This document shows, piece after piece, positions 1-8,541 of a stretch of DNA of 64,000 nucleotides (the stretch's first letter is position 1; every line of letters begins with the position of its first letter). Location of the stretch: contig CAVZDD010000003.1 of NCBI GenBank assembly GCA_963773945.1, positions 248,001 through 312,000 of the forward strand, in the 5' to 3' direction. Below the pieces are notes generated by a model. It saw nothing but the letters and a program-made list of their open reading frames with translations, had not been told where the DNA came from and made no database searches. The position numbers were made by a program, and so were the translations under genes. Origin of the DNA: JAKIWV01 sp963773945 (lineage in GTDB: Archaea; Thermoplasmatota; Thermoplasmata; Lutacidiplasmatales; UBA184).

Positions 1-1
1 C

Positions 2-685
2 TTCATCACGAATGCCCCGCACGCATCGTTGTACACGGTGTTCGCCACGCTCGACCCGACCCTGCGACACAAGGGGATCACCGCGTTCTTCGTCCCACGC
101 GCAACCGAGGGCATCATCCCCGGCAAGGACGAGGAGAAAATGGGTCATCGTGCCTCCTCGACCAGCACGGTGAAGTTCGACCACGTCTGGGTGCCGGTCG
201 CCGACCGACTGGGAGCGGAAGGGGAGGGCTTCGCCCTCGCGATGCAGACCCTGGACCACACCCGTACTCCCATCGGGGCGCTGGCCACCGGGATCGCGCA
301 AGCGGCAGTCGATTACGCCGGCGACTACGCGAACAAGCGGCACTCGTTCGGGAAACCCATCGGCGAGCACCAAGCGATTCAGCTCAAACTCGCCAACATG
401 GCGCAGGACGTTCACGCCGCGCGGCTGCTGACCTGGCAGGCCGCCTGGTGGATTGACCAGGGGGAGCGGGGTTCGTTGGAGTCCTCGATCGCGAAGTGCT
501 TCGCCTCCGATGCAGCGATGCGGGCGGCCGACGACGCGATCCAGATCTTCGGCGGATACGGTTACATGAAGGACTACCCGGTCGAGAAGCTCCTGCGGGA
601 CGCGAAGCTCACCCAGATCTATGAGGGCTCGAACGAGATCCAACGGATCGTCATCGCCCGTCAGCTGCTCGCTCGGTACGCGTAG
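2..685 (+). CDS. acyl-CoA dehydrogenase, C-terminal part (5' end outside window)
   Basis: The reading frame is open from base 2, so the gene is cut by the window edge; the TTG at 29 is an internal codon, not a start. The visible 227 residues are the beta-barrel and C-terminal helical domain of an FAD acyl-CoA dehydrogenase. They include the segment before the helical bundle with RHSFGKPI, the QIFGGYGYMKDYPVEKLLRD motif and the closing IYEGSNEIQR motif that packs against the flavin of the neighbouring subunit. The enzyme oxidises an acyl-CoA to the 2-enoyl-CoA and passes electrons to ETF, whose two subunits follow directly (15 bp gap). Chain-length specificity cannot be read from the sequence. 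Confidence 0.93.
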   Translation, partial: FITNAPHASLYTVFATLDPTLRHKGITAFFVPRATEGIIPGKDEEKMGHRASSTSTVKFDHVWVPVADRLGAEGEGFALAMQTLDHTRTPIGALATGIAQAAVDYAGDYANKRHSFGKPIGEHQAIQLKLANMAQDVHAARLLTWQAAWWIDQGERGSLESSIAKCFASDAAMRAADDAIQIFGGYGYMKDYPVEKLLRDAKLTQIYEGSNEIQRIVIARQLLARYA

Positions 686-699
686 GACGGGACCTCCGG

Positions 700-1494
700 A
701 TGGAACTCCTCGTCCTGATCAAGCCGGTTCCCGACCCCGAAACCCGCCTGCGACCGAACGCGGCCGACACCGCGCTCGACACGGACGGGGTGAAATGGGT
801 GCTGACCGGCTATGATGAATCGGCGGTCGAGCAGGCGCTCCTGCTGAAAGAGGGCGTCCCCGGTTCCAAGGTCCGAGCGATCGCGTTCGGTCCCGCGCCG
901 CGGACCGAGGAGACCCTCCGGTCGGCCCTCGCGCTCGGATGCGATGCCGCGTCTTGGGTGGAGCAGCCGACCGGCCTTCTGGCGGACCCGATGCTGTCCG
1001 CCCGCGCGCTCGCATTTGCCTGCAAGAAGATCCCGTTCGACGTCGTTCTTGTCGGGAAGCAAGCCCTGGACGACGAAGCGGGCCTGGTGGGCCCCGCCAT
1101 CGCGGAGGGACTCGGGGTCGCGGACTATGGCCCCGTGGTGGACCTCCGCTGGGACGCCGCGTCCAACAAGTTCGCCTTTGCTCGGGCCCTCGAGGGGGGC
1201 CTCGAGCGGTTGAGCGCCCCGACGCCGTTTGTGGCCAGCCTCCAGCAGGCCTGGAACGATCCCCGCACCGCAAAGTTGCAAAATGTGCTGAAGGCCCGTC
1301 GGATCTCCATCGACAAGGTGCCGTGGACGGACACTCAGGCGGGCCTTGGGTCGGCGACCCCCGGCACCCATGTCTCGGCGTTTCGGCTTCCGCCACCCCG
1401 CACCGGCGCGAAAATGGTCGAGTTCAAGACCCCCGAAGAGGCCGCGCAGAAGCTCGTCAAGCTGCTGCGCGAGGAGGCCAAGACACTTCCATGA
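700..1494 (+). CDS. etfB: electron transfer flavoprotein subunit beta
   Basis: 264 residues, the usual length of EtfB/FixA. It opens with the family's LVLIKPVPDPETR segment and contains a VGKQALDDEAG-like nucleotide-binding loop. EtfB pairs with EtfA to carry electrons from acyl-CoA dehydrogenases to the membrane quinone pool or another acceptor. The ATG is 15 bp after the dehydrogenase stop and the TGA overlaps the etfA ATG (ATGA), so the three genes form an operon. The sequence does not tell whether this is an ordinary or an electron-bifurcating ETF. Confidence 0.95.
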   Translation: MELLVLIKPVPDPETRLRPNAADTALDTDGVKWVLTGYDESAVEQALLLKEGVPGSKVRAIAFGPAPRTEETLRSALALGCDAASWVEQPTGLLADPMLSARALAFACKKIPFDVVLVGKQALDDEAGLVGPAIAEGLGVADYGPVVDLRWDAASNKFAFARALEGGLERLSAPTPFVASLQQAWNDPRTAKLQNVLKARRISIDKVPWTDTQAGLGSATPGTHVSAFRLPPPRTGAKMVEFKTPEEAAQKLVKLLREEAKTLP

Positions 1495-2486
1495 GCGGTC
1501 CGGTTCTCGTCGTGATCGAGCGGCGGGGGACGACCCCCGTCCGGGGGTCCCTGGAGGCACTCGGCGCGGCTCGACGGATCGCGGGACCGCGAGGGGCTGG
1601 GGTCGTTACCGCGGTCCTGCTCGGGTCGGCGCTGGAGGCCGCGGCGGCTCAGGTCGCTGAGCTCGGCGTAGACGAAGTAGCCACCCTCTCCGACGCCCGT
1701 TTCGACTCCTTTCACGCCGCCGTTTGGTCCGCCGCCATTGTGTCCGTGGCTCAGGAAGCCGGGGCATCCCTCGTCCTCGTCGCCGGCACGAGTCATGGAC
1801 GGCAACTCGTGGGCCGCCTCGCGGCTCGCTGGAACGCTGCGGCCCTCACCGGCGCCTCGGACATTTCTGTCGGCCCGGAGGGTACGCTTTCCGTAACCCG
1901 ACCGGTGTTCAGTGGGCGGGCGGTCCAAGAAGTGCGAATGGACGCCGTCCGATGCGTCCTGGGACTGCGACCGAACGCGTTCCCGGTTCCGGAGCGGTCC
2001 GCTCCGAAGGCCTCGATCGCCGCCCATCCGGTCCCCGACCTGGGTCACCTCCCCCCCCTCGGGAATGTCACCGCCTTCGAATCGGCCCAATCCAGTTCCG
2101 GCCCCGACCTTTCCGAGGCCTCCGTCATCGTGTCCGGTGGACGAGGCCTGAAGGGACCCGAGAACTTTCGGCTCCTCGAGGATCTGGCGGCCTCGCTGGG
2201 GGCGGCGATCGGCGCTTCGCGGGCAGTGACCGACGCCGGGTGGAAGCCCGCGTCATTCCAGATCGGACAGACCGGCCGGAGCGTATCGCCTCAGCTCTAC
2301 ATCGCCGTAGGGATCTCCGGCGCCATCCAGCATCTCGTCGGGATGGTCAGCTCCCGCACGATCGTGGCCATCAACTCGGACCCCAACGCGCCAATCTTCA
2401 AGGTCGCGGATTATGGGATCGTCGGGGACCTGTTCCAGATCATTCCCGCGCTCACGAACGAGATCCGCCGGGTGCGGGGCAGCTGA
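1491..2486 (+). CDS. etfA: electron transfer flavoprotein subunit alpha
   Basis: 331 residues from the ATG that overlaps the etfB stop codon; the open frame extends further upstream only as an artefact inside etfB. The C-terminal FAD domain is clear: a GGRGLKGPENF loop, then a GASRAVTDAGW segment, IGQTGRSVSPQLYIAVGISG, and NSDPNAPIFKVADYGIVGD near the end, all diagnostic of EtfA. It binds the FAD that accepts electrons through EtfB. It belongs with the upstream acyl-CoA dehydrogenase and probably also serves the dehydrogenase at 8542. Confidence 0.96.
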   Translation: MSGPVLVVIERRGTTPVRGSLEALGAARRIAGPRGAGVVTAVLLGSALEAAAAQVAELGVDEVATLSDARFDSFHAAVWSAAIVSVAQEAGASLVLVAGTSHGRQLVGRLAARWNAAALTGASDISVGPEGTLSVTRPVFSGRAVQEVRMDAVRCVLGLRPNAFPVPERSAPKASIAAHPVPDLGHLPPLGNVTAFESAQSSSGPDLSEASVIVSGGRGLKGPENFRLLEDLAASLGAAIGASRAVTDAGWKPASFQIGQTGRSVSPQLYIAVGISGAIQHLVGMVSSRTIVAINSDPNAPIFKVADYGIVGDLFQIIPALTNEIRRVRGS

Positions 2487-2499
2487 ACTGCCCCGACGG

Positions 2500-3159
2500 C
2501 TAGTGGGGCGGCGGGGACGCCGGGGTCTGCTGGACGAAGGGGTAGGCCGGCATCCCGGGGTTCTGCATCACGGTCTCGATCGTCCGCTGCACTTGGAACG
2601 GCTTCGGGATTCCGAGCCAGTCCTCGTTGCCAATCGACTTGTTCGTGCCGCTCTCGGCGCTCACGCGGACGGTGCCGTAGCCGAGGATGCGCTGGCCAAT
2701 CGACTGGTGCACGTCCACGCCCCGGACCTGGTTCATCGGGATATCGTCGATGTCCCGCGACGCGATCCCGCGCTTGATGATTACTCGGTGGTTGCTGACC
2801 GCATAGACCGTTCGCACCCAGCGGATGTACCGGACCAAGAGCCAGAGCAGAACCAGGAGCGAGACGATTCCAAGGAAGTAGAGGACGTAGTGGAGGTCGT
2901 TCGAAGGGAGCCTCGCGAATTGAGCGGTCAGGCCGGGGAAAGCGGCCCAGCCGTATCGAGCGGCGGCCGCCGCGTAATCCAGTACGAGCATGATGAGGAG
3001 GACGATGATCGGCCCCGGGAAATAGAACAGCTTGGTGGCCCGAGTTTCGACGTAGAGCACCTCTCCCTCGGCTAGGTACCTCGCGAGGTGCTTCGGGTTG
3101 ACCGATGTCAGGTTGCTTGTTCCGCGCGCCACGCCGAGGGACCGGCCGTCCCCCGACAT
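2500..3159 (-). CDS. membrane protein with bacterial-type PH domain (bPH family)
   Basis: 219 residues from the ATG at 3159, chosen because a GGAGGG tract sits just upstream. Two hydrophobic helices (roughly residues 45-65 and 90-115) are followed by a WVRTVYAVSNHRVIIKRGIASRDIDDIPMNQV region. The 'NHRVIIKRG...DI.M..V..V.V.QS...RILGYGTV' pattern is typical of the PF03703-like domain. Members are membrane proteins of unclear function. The gene is convergent with etfA (13 bp gap) and divergent from the amidohydrolase at 3267. Confidence 0.8.
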   Translation of the reverse strand: MSGDGRSLGVARGTSNLTSVNPKHLARYLAEGEVLYVETRATKLFYFPGPIIVLLIMLVLDYAAAAARYGWAAFPGLTAQFARLPSNDLHYVLYFLGIVSLLVLLWLLVRYIRWVRTVYAVSNHRVIIKRGIASRDIDDIPMNQVRGVDVHQSIGQRILGYGTVRVSAESGTNKSIGNEDWLGIPKPFQVQRTIETVMQNPGMPAYPFVQQTPASPPPH

Positions 3160-3266
3160 AAACCCTCCGCGCCGAGCGCATGCTGCGTCCTCGGAGGGAA
3201 TTCGCCCCGCCGCTTGTCCGGGGTCGGCCCACAGGGTCAAATGCCGTCCGTCGTTCCCCCGACCAA

Positions 3267-4124
3267 ATGGGCGTCACCGACTGCCATATCCACGTCAACC
3301 CGCTGTGGGAGATGCGGCCGGAGGCCCGCGCCCTCATCGATACCCACCCCGACGCGGAAGGATTCGAGTCGTTCCTTCACGACCCCACCGCGTTCTTGAA
3401 ACTGCTCGATACGGCCGGCGTGGAGCGCGCCGTGCTGGTCAACTACGTGGCCCCGGAGATCATCGGATACTCGGAGAAGGCCAACGAGTTCGTCCGGGAC
3501 TTTGCTCGCGCCGACCCGGATCGGCTGGTAGCGGTCGGCTCGGTCCTCCCGACCCGGCCGCAACCCGGGAACGAGGTGCGTCGCTTGGTCCACGAATACG
3601 GACTCCGGGGGATCAAGCTGCACCCGCCCCACCAGCTGTTCGCGCCCAACGCCTACCTCGACGGGAAACTCGAGGGCCTCCGGGAGATCTATGCCGCCTG
3701 CGAGGACCTTCACATCCCGGTCATCGTGCATACCGGCACTTCGATCTTCCCCGGCGCGCGGAACCGGTTCGGCCAGCCGCTCCTCATCGAGGACGTGGCC
3801 ATCGACTTCCCTCGACTCACGATCGTGCTGGCCCATGGCGGCCGGCCCCTGTGGATGGAGGAGGCGGTGTTCCTCACCCGCCGGTTTTCGAACGTGTATC
3901 TTGAAACGTCCAGCGTTCCCCCCAGCAAACTGCTCGAGTACTTTCCGGCGCTGGAGAAAATACGCGACCGCGTGGTCTATGGGAGTGACTGGCCGGGCCC
4001 CGGCGTCCGAGATCTGGGCGAGCACCTCAAAGCGGTTCGGGCTCTGCCACTCCAACGGGAAACCCTCGATAAAATTCTGGTCGAGAATCCCCGGAAGGTC
4101 TTCCCTCCCCGGGGGCCCGTTTAA
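3267..4124 (+). CDS. amidohydrolase-2 family metal-dependent hydrolase or decarboxylase
   Basis: 285 residues from the ATG at 3267. This is a TIM-barrel metallohydrolase of the amidohydrolase-2 type: DCHIHV at the first strand, GIKLHPPHQ in the middle, IVHTGTS, an LAHGGRPLW motif, and the terminal YGSDWPG aspartate. Relatives are hydrolases or non-oxidative decarboxylases such as the ACMSD group, so the substrate cannot be named. An upstream open extension to 3180 lacks family similarity and was not used. Its relation to the aromatic pathway 22 kb away is only a guess. Confidence 0.82.
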   Translation: MGVTDCHIHVNPLWEMRPEARALIDTHPDAEGFESFLHDPTAFLKLLDTAGVERAVLVNYVAPEIIGYSEKANEFVRDFARADPDRLVAVGSVLPTRPQPGNEVRRLVHEYGLRGIKLHPPHQLFAPNAYLDGKLEGLREIYAACEDLHIPVIVHTGTSIFPGARNRFGQPLLIEDVAIDFPRLTIVLAHGGRPLWMEEAVFLTRRFSNVYLETSSVPPSKLLEYFPALEKIRDRVVYGSDWPGPGVRDLGEHLKAVRALPLQRETLDKILVENPRKVFPPRGPV

Positions 4125-4126
4125 TA
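4119..4126 (+). promoter_or_regulatory. TATA-like box of the aIF1A gene
   Basis: GTTTAATA is centred about 26 bp before the GTG start at 4149, the spacing expected for a leaderless archaeal transcript. It overlaps the stop codon of the amidohydrolase gene. Confidence 0.5.
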
Positions 4127-4148
4127 CTCGCGCCCGCTGACAAGCGTT

Positions 4149-4592
4149 GTGACAGAGGGTATCGACCCGCCGCCCGATCCGCCGGTGGCCCCCGGAGACG
4201 CCCCGGAGGTGCCTGCGGTGGAAACGCCTGCGACCGTCGAGGTCGTCGTCGAAGGCGGGGAAGAGGTTGGTCGGCTTCCGTTGCCGCGGCGAGACCGTGG
4301 AGAGATCTTCGGCGTGGCGAGCCAGCTCATGGGCGCCGCCCGGATTCGTGTCATGTGTGAGGACAATCTCTCGCGCATGGGCCGAATCACCGGGAAAATG
4401 AAGAAGAAGATGTGGGTCCGCGAAGGGGATCTGCTCATCCTGCGACCCTGGGGATTCCAGGAGGGCAAGTGCGACATTCTCTTCAGGTACAGTCGCACGC
4501 AGGCGACCTACCTGGCCCGCCGGGACCTCCTCCCGTCCAGCGTGAATGTGTTCGGCGAAGCCGACGCGCCCAAGGGAACTCCAGCTGCCTGA
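4149..4592 (+). CDS. translation initiation factor 1A (aIF1A)
   Basis: 147 residues from a GTG start. An unstructured, proline- and acid-rich N-terminal tail of about 45 residues precedes the S1-like OB fold: VMCEDNLSRMGRITGKMKKKMWVREGDLLILRPW is the characteristic IF1A core, and a YSRTQATYLARR helix follows. The factor binds the A site of the small ribosomal subunit during initiation. The N-terminal tail is longer than in most archaeal aIF1A proteins. The Nnr gene follows after 12 bp. Confidence 0.93.
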   Translation: MTEGIDPPPDPPVAPGDAPEVPAVETPATVEVVVEGGEEVGRLPLPRRDRGEIFGVASQLMGAARIRVMCEDNLSRMGRITGKMKKKMWVREGDLLILRPWGFQEGKCDILFRYSRTQATYLARRDLLPSSVNVFGEADAPKGTPAA

Positions 4593-4604
4593 GGTCGACC
4601 ACCC

Positions 4605-6089
4605 GTGGAGGCTCCGCTCCAGAGCGCTCGGGAGACCCGGGTCATCGAGGCGAACGCCGTCGCCCTCGGGATCTCGATCGAAACGTTGATGGAGAACGCG
4701 GGCCGCGCCGTCGCCGAGGAAGCGTCCCGCCACCTCCGGGACCCCTCGGATGGCGTGGCCGTATTGGCCGGCAACGGGAACAATGGCGGGGACGGCTTCG
4801 CCGCGGTCCATTACCTGAAGCAATGGGGCTTCTCGCCCGACGTGTGGCTCGTGGCGCCGCCCGCCGAGATCCGGTCCTCCGCCGCCCGCCGGTGCTACGA
4901 GCGAATCGCGCCGACGACCCGTCTGCGCATGGGGGCGCCGCGGCCGCAGGAACTGGAGGGTTACAAACTTCTCATCGATGCCATGCTCGGTACCGGGCAG
5001 CGAGGGGACCTCCGTCCCCCGGTGCGGGACGCCGTGCTCGCCCTGGCCGAAACCTCGGTCCCGATCCTCGCCGTGGACGAACCCACCGGACTCGGCTCCC
5101 CGGTCGCAGTACATCCCCGCTGGACGGTGGCCCTCGAAGCCGCGAAGGATGGGATGACGCCCGAGACCTCGGGCGAGATCATCGTTCGACCGATCGGGAT
5201 CCCTCCGGCCGCGGTGCACGAGACCGGGCCCGGACTCTTCCTCTTCTTTCCTTTGCCCTCCGACCGGTCTCGTTCCCCGCGCAGCGGCCGTGTTCTCGTG
5301 GTCGGTGGGGGACCCTACCCAGGGGCGCCCGCCCTCGCCGGACTCGCGATTCTGCGGGCGGGGGCCGAACGGGCGGTAATCGCCGCACCACAACCGGCGG
5401 CTGGCCCCATCCAATCGTACTCACCCAATCTCATCGTCCATCCGGTCGGGTCGGAGTATTTCCGGCCCTCGGATGTGTCCTCTCTCCTTCGCCTCGTGGA
5501 ACACGAACGGTTCGACGCGATCGTCGTGGGGATGGGCGTCGGCCGCGCCCCGGAGACGATGACCGCGATGACTGAATTTATCGGACGAATTCGCACCCGC
5601 CCGGTGCCCATGGTGGTCGACGCGGACGCGCTCGAGGCCCTCAAAACGCTCCCGGCCGCTCCCAACCATTCCGCGCCGTGCGTGGCGACTCCGAACCATC
5701 ACGAATTCGATACGCACTTCATCGACCTCCGCGAGGCGCTGCCCGACTCCCGGCTCGAGGTGGCCCGTCGGGTCGCCCAGGAGCGCGGACTCACGCTCCT
5801 AGCCAAGGACGACGTCGACCTCCTGACGGACGGCACCCGCGCGTACCTGAACCGGCACCACCACCCCGCCATGACGGTCGGAGGCACCGGCGACGTCCTC
5901 GCTGGCGTCGTCGGCTCGCTGCTCGGGCGGGGCGTGGAGGGCCTGGACGCGGCCCGTCTCGCGGCCTACTGGGTCGGGGAAGCGGGACTCCGGGCCTACA
6001 ATGCCCGCAGTTGGGGCTTGGTCGCCACCGATGTCATCGATGAGCTCTCCGGCGCCCTGCGCGACGGACTCGCGCGCGTGCAACGCTGA
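4605..6089 (+). CDS. nnr: bifunctional NAD(P)H-hydrate repair enzyme (epimerase plus ADP-dependent dehydratase)
   Basis: 494 residues from a GTG start. The N-terminal YjeF_N epimerase domain (to about residue 215) has VIEANAVALGIS, METLMENAG-like helix sequence and the GNGNNGGDG loop (56-64). The C-terminal YjeF_C dehydratase domain is ribokinase-like and carries GGTGDVLAG (426-434) with the catalytic aspartate. The enzyme repairs hydrated NADH and NADPH. The order and length match the fused bacterial and archaeal enzymes. Confidence 0.95.
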   Translation: MEAPLQSARETRVIEANAVALGISIETLMENAGRAVAEEASRHLRDPSDGVAVLAGNGNNGGDGFAAVHYLKQWGFSPDVWLVAPPAEIRSSAARRCYERIAPTTRLRMGAPRPQELEGYKLLIDAMLGTGQRGDLRPPVRDAVLALAETSVPILAVDEPTGLGSPVAVHPRWTVALEAAKDGMTPETSGEIIVRPIGIPPAAVHETGPGLFLFFPLPSDRSRSPRSGRVLVVGGGPYPGAPALAGLAILRAGAERAVIAAPQPAAGPIQSYSPNLIVHPVGSEYFRPSDVSSLLRLVEHERFDAIVVGMGVGRAPETMTAMTEFIGRIRTRPVPMVVDADALEALKTLPAAPNHSAPCVATPNHHEFDTHFIDLREALPDSRLEVARRVAQERGLTLLAKDDVDLLTDGTRAYLNRHHHPAMTVGGTGDVLAGVVGSLLGRGVEGLDAARLAAYWVGEAGLRAYNARSWGLVATDVIDELSGALRDGLARVQR

Positions 6090-6094
6090 TCCCC

Positions 6095-6748
6095 TCAGGA
6101 ATACCGGACCCGGCCGCGGATCTCCCGGGCGCGCTTCCGGACCTCGGCTTGCCCGTCGGGATTGCCCTCGGCGTATCCCTCGAGGAAGGTGCGGAACAGC
6201 GCTTCGCCTTTCGGATGGAGCGCCTTGAGATCCTCTTCCACGAGGTGCAGGTCGATGCCGCGCTCCTCGACCCCAGCGTTTCGGGACCCCATCGAGAGGT
6301 CGAGGAGGGCGGGCGGGCCCCCGGGGCCATTGGGAAACAGAATGTTGCTGCTCGTGAGGTCCCCGTGCGATATTCCGCCGGCATGGAGTCGCCCGATCGC
6401 CGTTCCGAGCGCTCGCACCGGCGACGTCACCGGGCGGGGGTCCTCCTTCGCCGCGTCGAGGAGGTCCTTGAGCGTCGGTCCCGGCAGCTGTTCCAAAATG
6501 AGGCGATGGTTCGGTAAGTCTACATCGTACACAATGGGGGTGCGTATGCCCAACCGACGCGCCTCCGTGAGGAGCCGTACCTCGTTCCGCGTGCGTTCTC
6601 GCTTGAGCCGCTCATCGAGGTCCTTCGGTCGATAGCTCTTGGTCTCCCGTTCCTTGCGGAGCGCCGGGAGCCCCAGCCACTCGACGGCATGGAGGGACGC
6701 TTCCGCTCCGCGCGAAACCGGCTTCTCCTCTTCGGGGTCGGGGGCCAT
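6095..6748 (-). CDS. KEOPS complex kinase/ATPase Bud32
   Basis: 217 residues. This is a minimal RIO-like kinase with the KEOPS-specific LRKERETKSYRPKDLDERLKRE-type N-lobe, catalytic loop ISHGDLTSSNILF, and a DFG-equivalent DLS (LLDLSMGS) instead of DFG. The protein supports Kae1 in the t6A modification of tRNA. It is a free-standing Bud32, not fused to Kae1 as in some archaea; no Kae1 lies in the window. It lies 8 bp downstream of the agmatinase-like gene on the same strand and is probably cotranscribed with it. Confidence 0.92.
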   Translation of the reverse strand: MAPDPEEEKPVSRGAEASLHAVEWLGLPALRKERETKSYRPKDLDERLKRERTRNEVRLLTEARRLGIRTPIVYDVDLPNHRLILEQLPGPTLKDLLDAAKEDPRPVTSPVRALGTAIGRLHAGGISHGDLTSSNILFPNGPGGPPALLDLSMGSRNAGVEERGIDLHLVEEDLKALHPKGEALFRTFLEGYAEGNPDGQAEVRKRAREIRGRVRYS

Positions 6749-6756
6749 GTCGTCCC

Positions 6757-7629
6757 CTATCGGGCGCGGCGACTGGCGACGATCCGCACGATGGCTTCGC
6801 GCGCGAGGCGGGCCGCGAGGTTGCTCGTGTTACCCGTGTCCCAGGGCGGGCTGACCTCCATGATGTCGAGGCCGGCGAGCCGCGGCGCGGCTTGTCCGAT
6901 GGCGTACTTCACATCGCGCGGCGTGAGGCCGAACGGCTCCGGGGTTCCCGTGGCCCCGGCGTACGCCGGGTCGATGGCGTCAATGTCGAGGGAAATGTAC
7001 ACCCGGTCGGTCTTCAGCATGTTGAGGGCCCGCTGTACCGCGGACTCGATGCCCTCCTTCGCGATCTCGTGGGCCGTCACGAAGGACATGCCGATCGCCT
7101 TGTTGTCCTCGATCTCCTGCTTGGACACGGACCGGACTCCGAAGACGACGACGTTCCGGGCGCCAACGCGTTCGACGATCCGGCGGGAGGAACAGCCATG
7201 GCTTCGAGGATCGCCGAGGTACTCGGCCCGGAAGTCCATGTGCGCGTCGAGATAGAGAACTCCCAGCGAGGCGGGATCCGGATGCGCTTCGACCACAGGC
7301 GGCGAGCAGGCGTGATCGCCTCCGAACACGATGGGAATCTTACCCGCGGCAAAGATCGGTCGGATCTCCTCACGGAGGCCATCGACCATCTGCTGGGCGC
7401 TTCCAAATTCCTCGGTGTTCCCCAGGTCGTGGATCGGTACCTCGGACAAGTCGACGCCGGTTTCGAGGTCGTACGATTCGAAGGTCCAGGACTGCTGCCG
7501 GATCGCGTCGGGCCCGAACCGGGCCCCGGGCCGGAAGGAGGTGGTTCGGTCGAAGGGAACGCCGACGATCACGAACTGTGCTTCGTCCCACGACGCATGG
7601 GCGTCGGCGAACGTCCCGGGGGGATTCAC
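6757..7629 (-). CDS. agmatinase/ureohydrolase family protein (SpeB-like)
   Basis: 290 residues from a GTG start. The binuclear manganese ligands are all in place: GGDHA (around residue 104), DAHMDF (around 128) and SLDIDAIDPA (around 213). The protein therefore hydrolyses a guanidino compound, most likely agmatine to putrescine and urea in an archaeon, though other ureohydrolase substrates cannot be excluded. It has its own leaderless-type promoter (TATA at 7650-7656) and heads an operon with bud32. Confidence 0.88.
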   Translation of the reverse strand: MNPPGTFADAHASWDEAQFVIVGVPFDRTTSFRPGARFGPDAIRQQSWTFESYDLETGVDLSEVPIHDLGNTEEFGSAQQMVDGLREEIRPIFAAGKIPIVFGGDHACSPPVVEAHPDPASLGVLYLDAHMDFRAEYLGDPRSHGCSSRRIVERVGARNVVVFGVRSVSKQEIEDNKAIGMSFVTAHEIAKEGIESAVQRALNMLKTDRVYISLDIDAIDPAYAGATGTPEPFGLTPRDVKYAIGQAAPRLAGLDIMEVSPPWDTGNTSNLAARLAREAIVRIVASRRAR

Positions 7630-7649
7630 GAGGAGAGGACTGGTGCCGC

Positions 7650-7656
7650 CTATATC
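7650..7656 (-). promoter_or_regulatory. TATA box of the speB-bud32 operon
   Basis: On the minus strand GATATAG is centred about 26 bp upstream of the GTG at 7629, which fits a leaderless transcript. Confidence 0.55.
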
Positions 7657-7752
7657 AGAGTGCGCGGCCGAGCTCGCGGCACTCGCCGGCCGCTGGCCGA
7701 TTGACCGAGCGCTTAAATTGCGGGCGTCGGTGGGCTTCGCTAGGTCGGCCGA

Positions 7753-8538
7753 ATGAGCGAACCGGAACTGGTCGGAACGAGGAGCGAAGAGGACGGGGTC
7801 GAGCTCTTCATCCTACGCCACCCTCCGGTGAACGCGTTGAGCACCTCGCTCCTGGATCAGCTCGACGCGCGCCTCGCAGCAATCGGGTCGGACGGAAAGA
7901 CCCGGTGCATGGTGCTGACCGGGGACGGGCAATACTTCTGCGCCGGAGCCGACGTCAAGGAGATGGCGGTTCTCGGGAGGGACAAGGCACCGGAGATCCA
8001 GGCCCGGGGCCAGGCGCTCTTTCAACGACTGGCCGACCTTCGATGCCCGACGATCGCGGCGATTAACGGTCTCGCCATTGGGGGCGGCCTGGAACTGGCC
8101 CTCGCCTGCGACCTCAGAATCTCGGCCGACTCCGCGAAGCTCGGCGCACCCGAAGTCGGACTTGGACTCCTTCCCGCGTACGGAGGGACCCAGCGATTGC
8201 CTCGCCTCGTCGGCCCGGCGAAAGCGAAGGAGCTCATTTTCACGGCCTCGTTAGTCCCCGGCCCCGAAGCGCTGCGGATCGGGCTGGTCAACAAGGTCGT
8301 TCCTTCGGGCCAGGAACTGCGCGCCGCCCGGGACTGGGCGCACACGATCGCGCAGAAGGCGCCGCGCGCGGTGGCCGGGGCCAAGCAGGCCATCCAGGCC
8401 GGTCAGGACGCGAGCCTCTTGGACGGGCTCCACGCGGAAAAGGAGGCATTCTTGCGCGAGGTAATGGGAAGCTCGGACCTCGACGAGGGCATGGCGGCCT
8501 TCGTAGAGCGCCGGCCGCCCAAGTTCACGGGGACCTGA
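7753..8538 (+). CDS. enoyl-CoA hydratase/isomerase family protein
   Basis: 261 residues, standard crotonase length. CoA and oxyanion-hole regions are present: FCAGADVKEM and AINGLAIGGGLELALACDLRI, followed by PEVGLGLLPAYGGTQRLPRLVG, where E of PEVGLG fits the catalytic glutamate region. It should hydrate 2-enoyl-CoA. The acyl-CoA dehydrogenase starts 3 bp after its stop, so the pair catalyse consecutive beta-oxidation steps. No 3-hydroxyacyl-CoA dehydrogenase domain is fused. Confidence 0.92.
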   Translation: MSEPELVGTRSEEDGVELFILRHPPVNALSTSLLDQLDARLAAIGSDGKTRCMVLTGDGQYFCAGADVKEMAVLGRDKAPEIQARGQALFQRLADLRCPTIAAINGLAIGGGLELALACDLRISADSAKLGAPEVGLGLLPAYGGTQRLPRLVGPAKAKELIFTASLVPGPEALRIGLVNKVVPSGQELRAARDWAHTIAQKAPRAVAGAKQAIQAGQDASLLDGLHAEKEAFLREVMGSSDLDEGMAAFVERRPPKFTGT

Positions 8539-8541
8539 AAC

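Noticed and set aside
3237..5414. 725-residue minus-strand open frame
   Set aside because: It lies antisense to the amidohydrolase, aIF1A and Nnr genes and has no family features; long antisense frames are expected at this GC content. The same applies to 9690-11657, 8251-9780 and 17601-19484.
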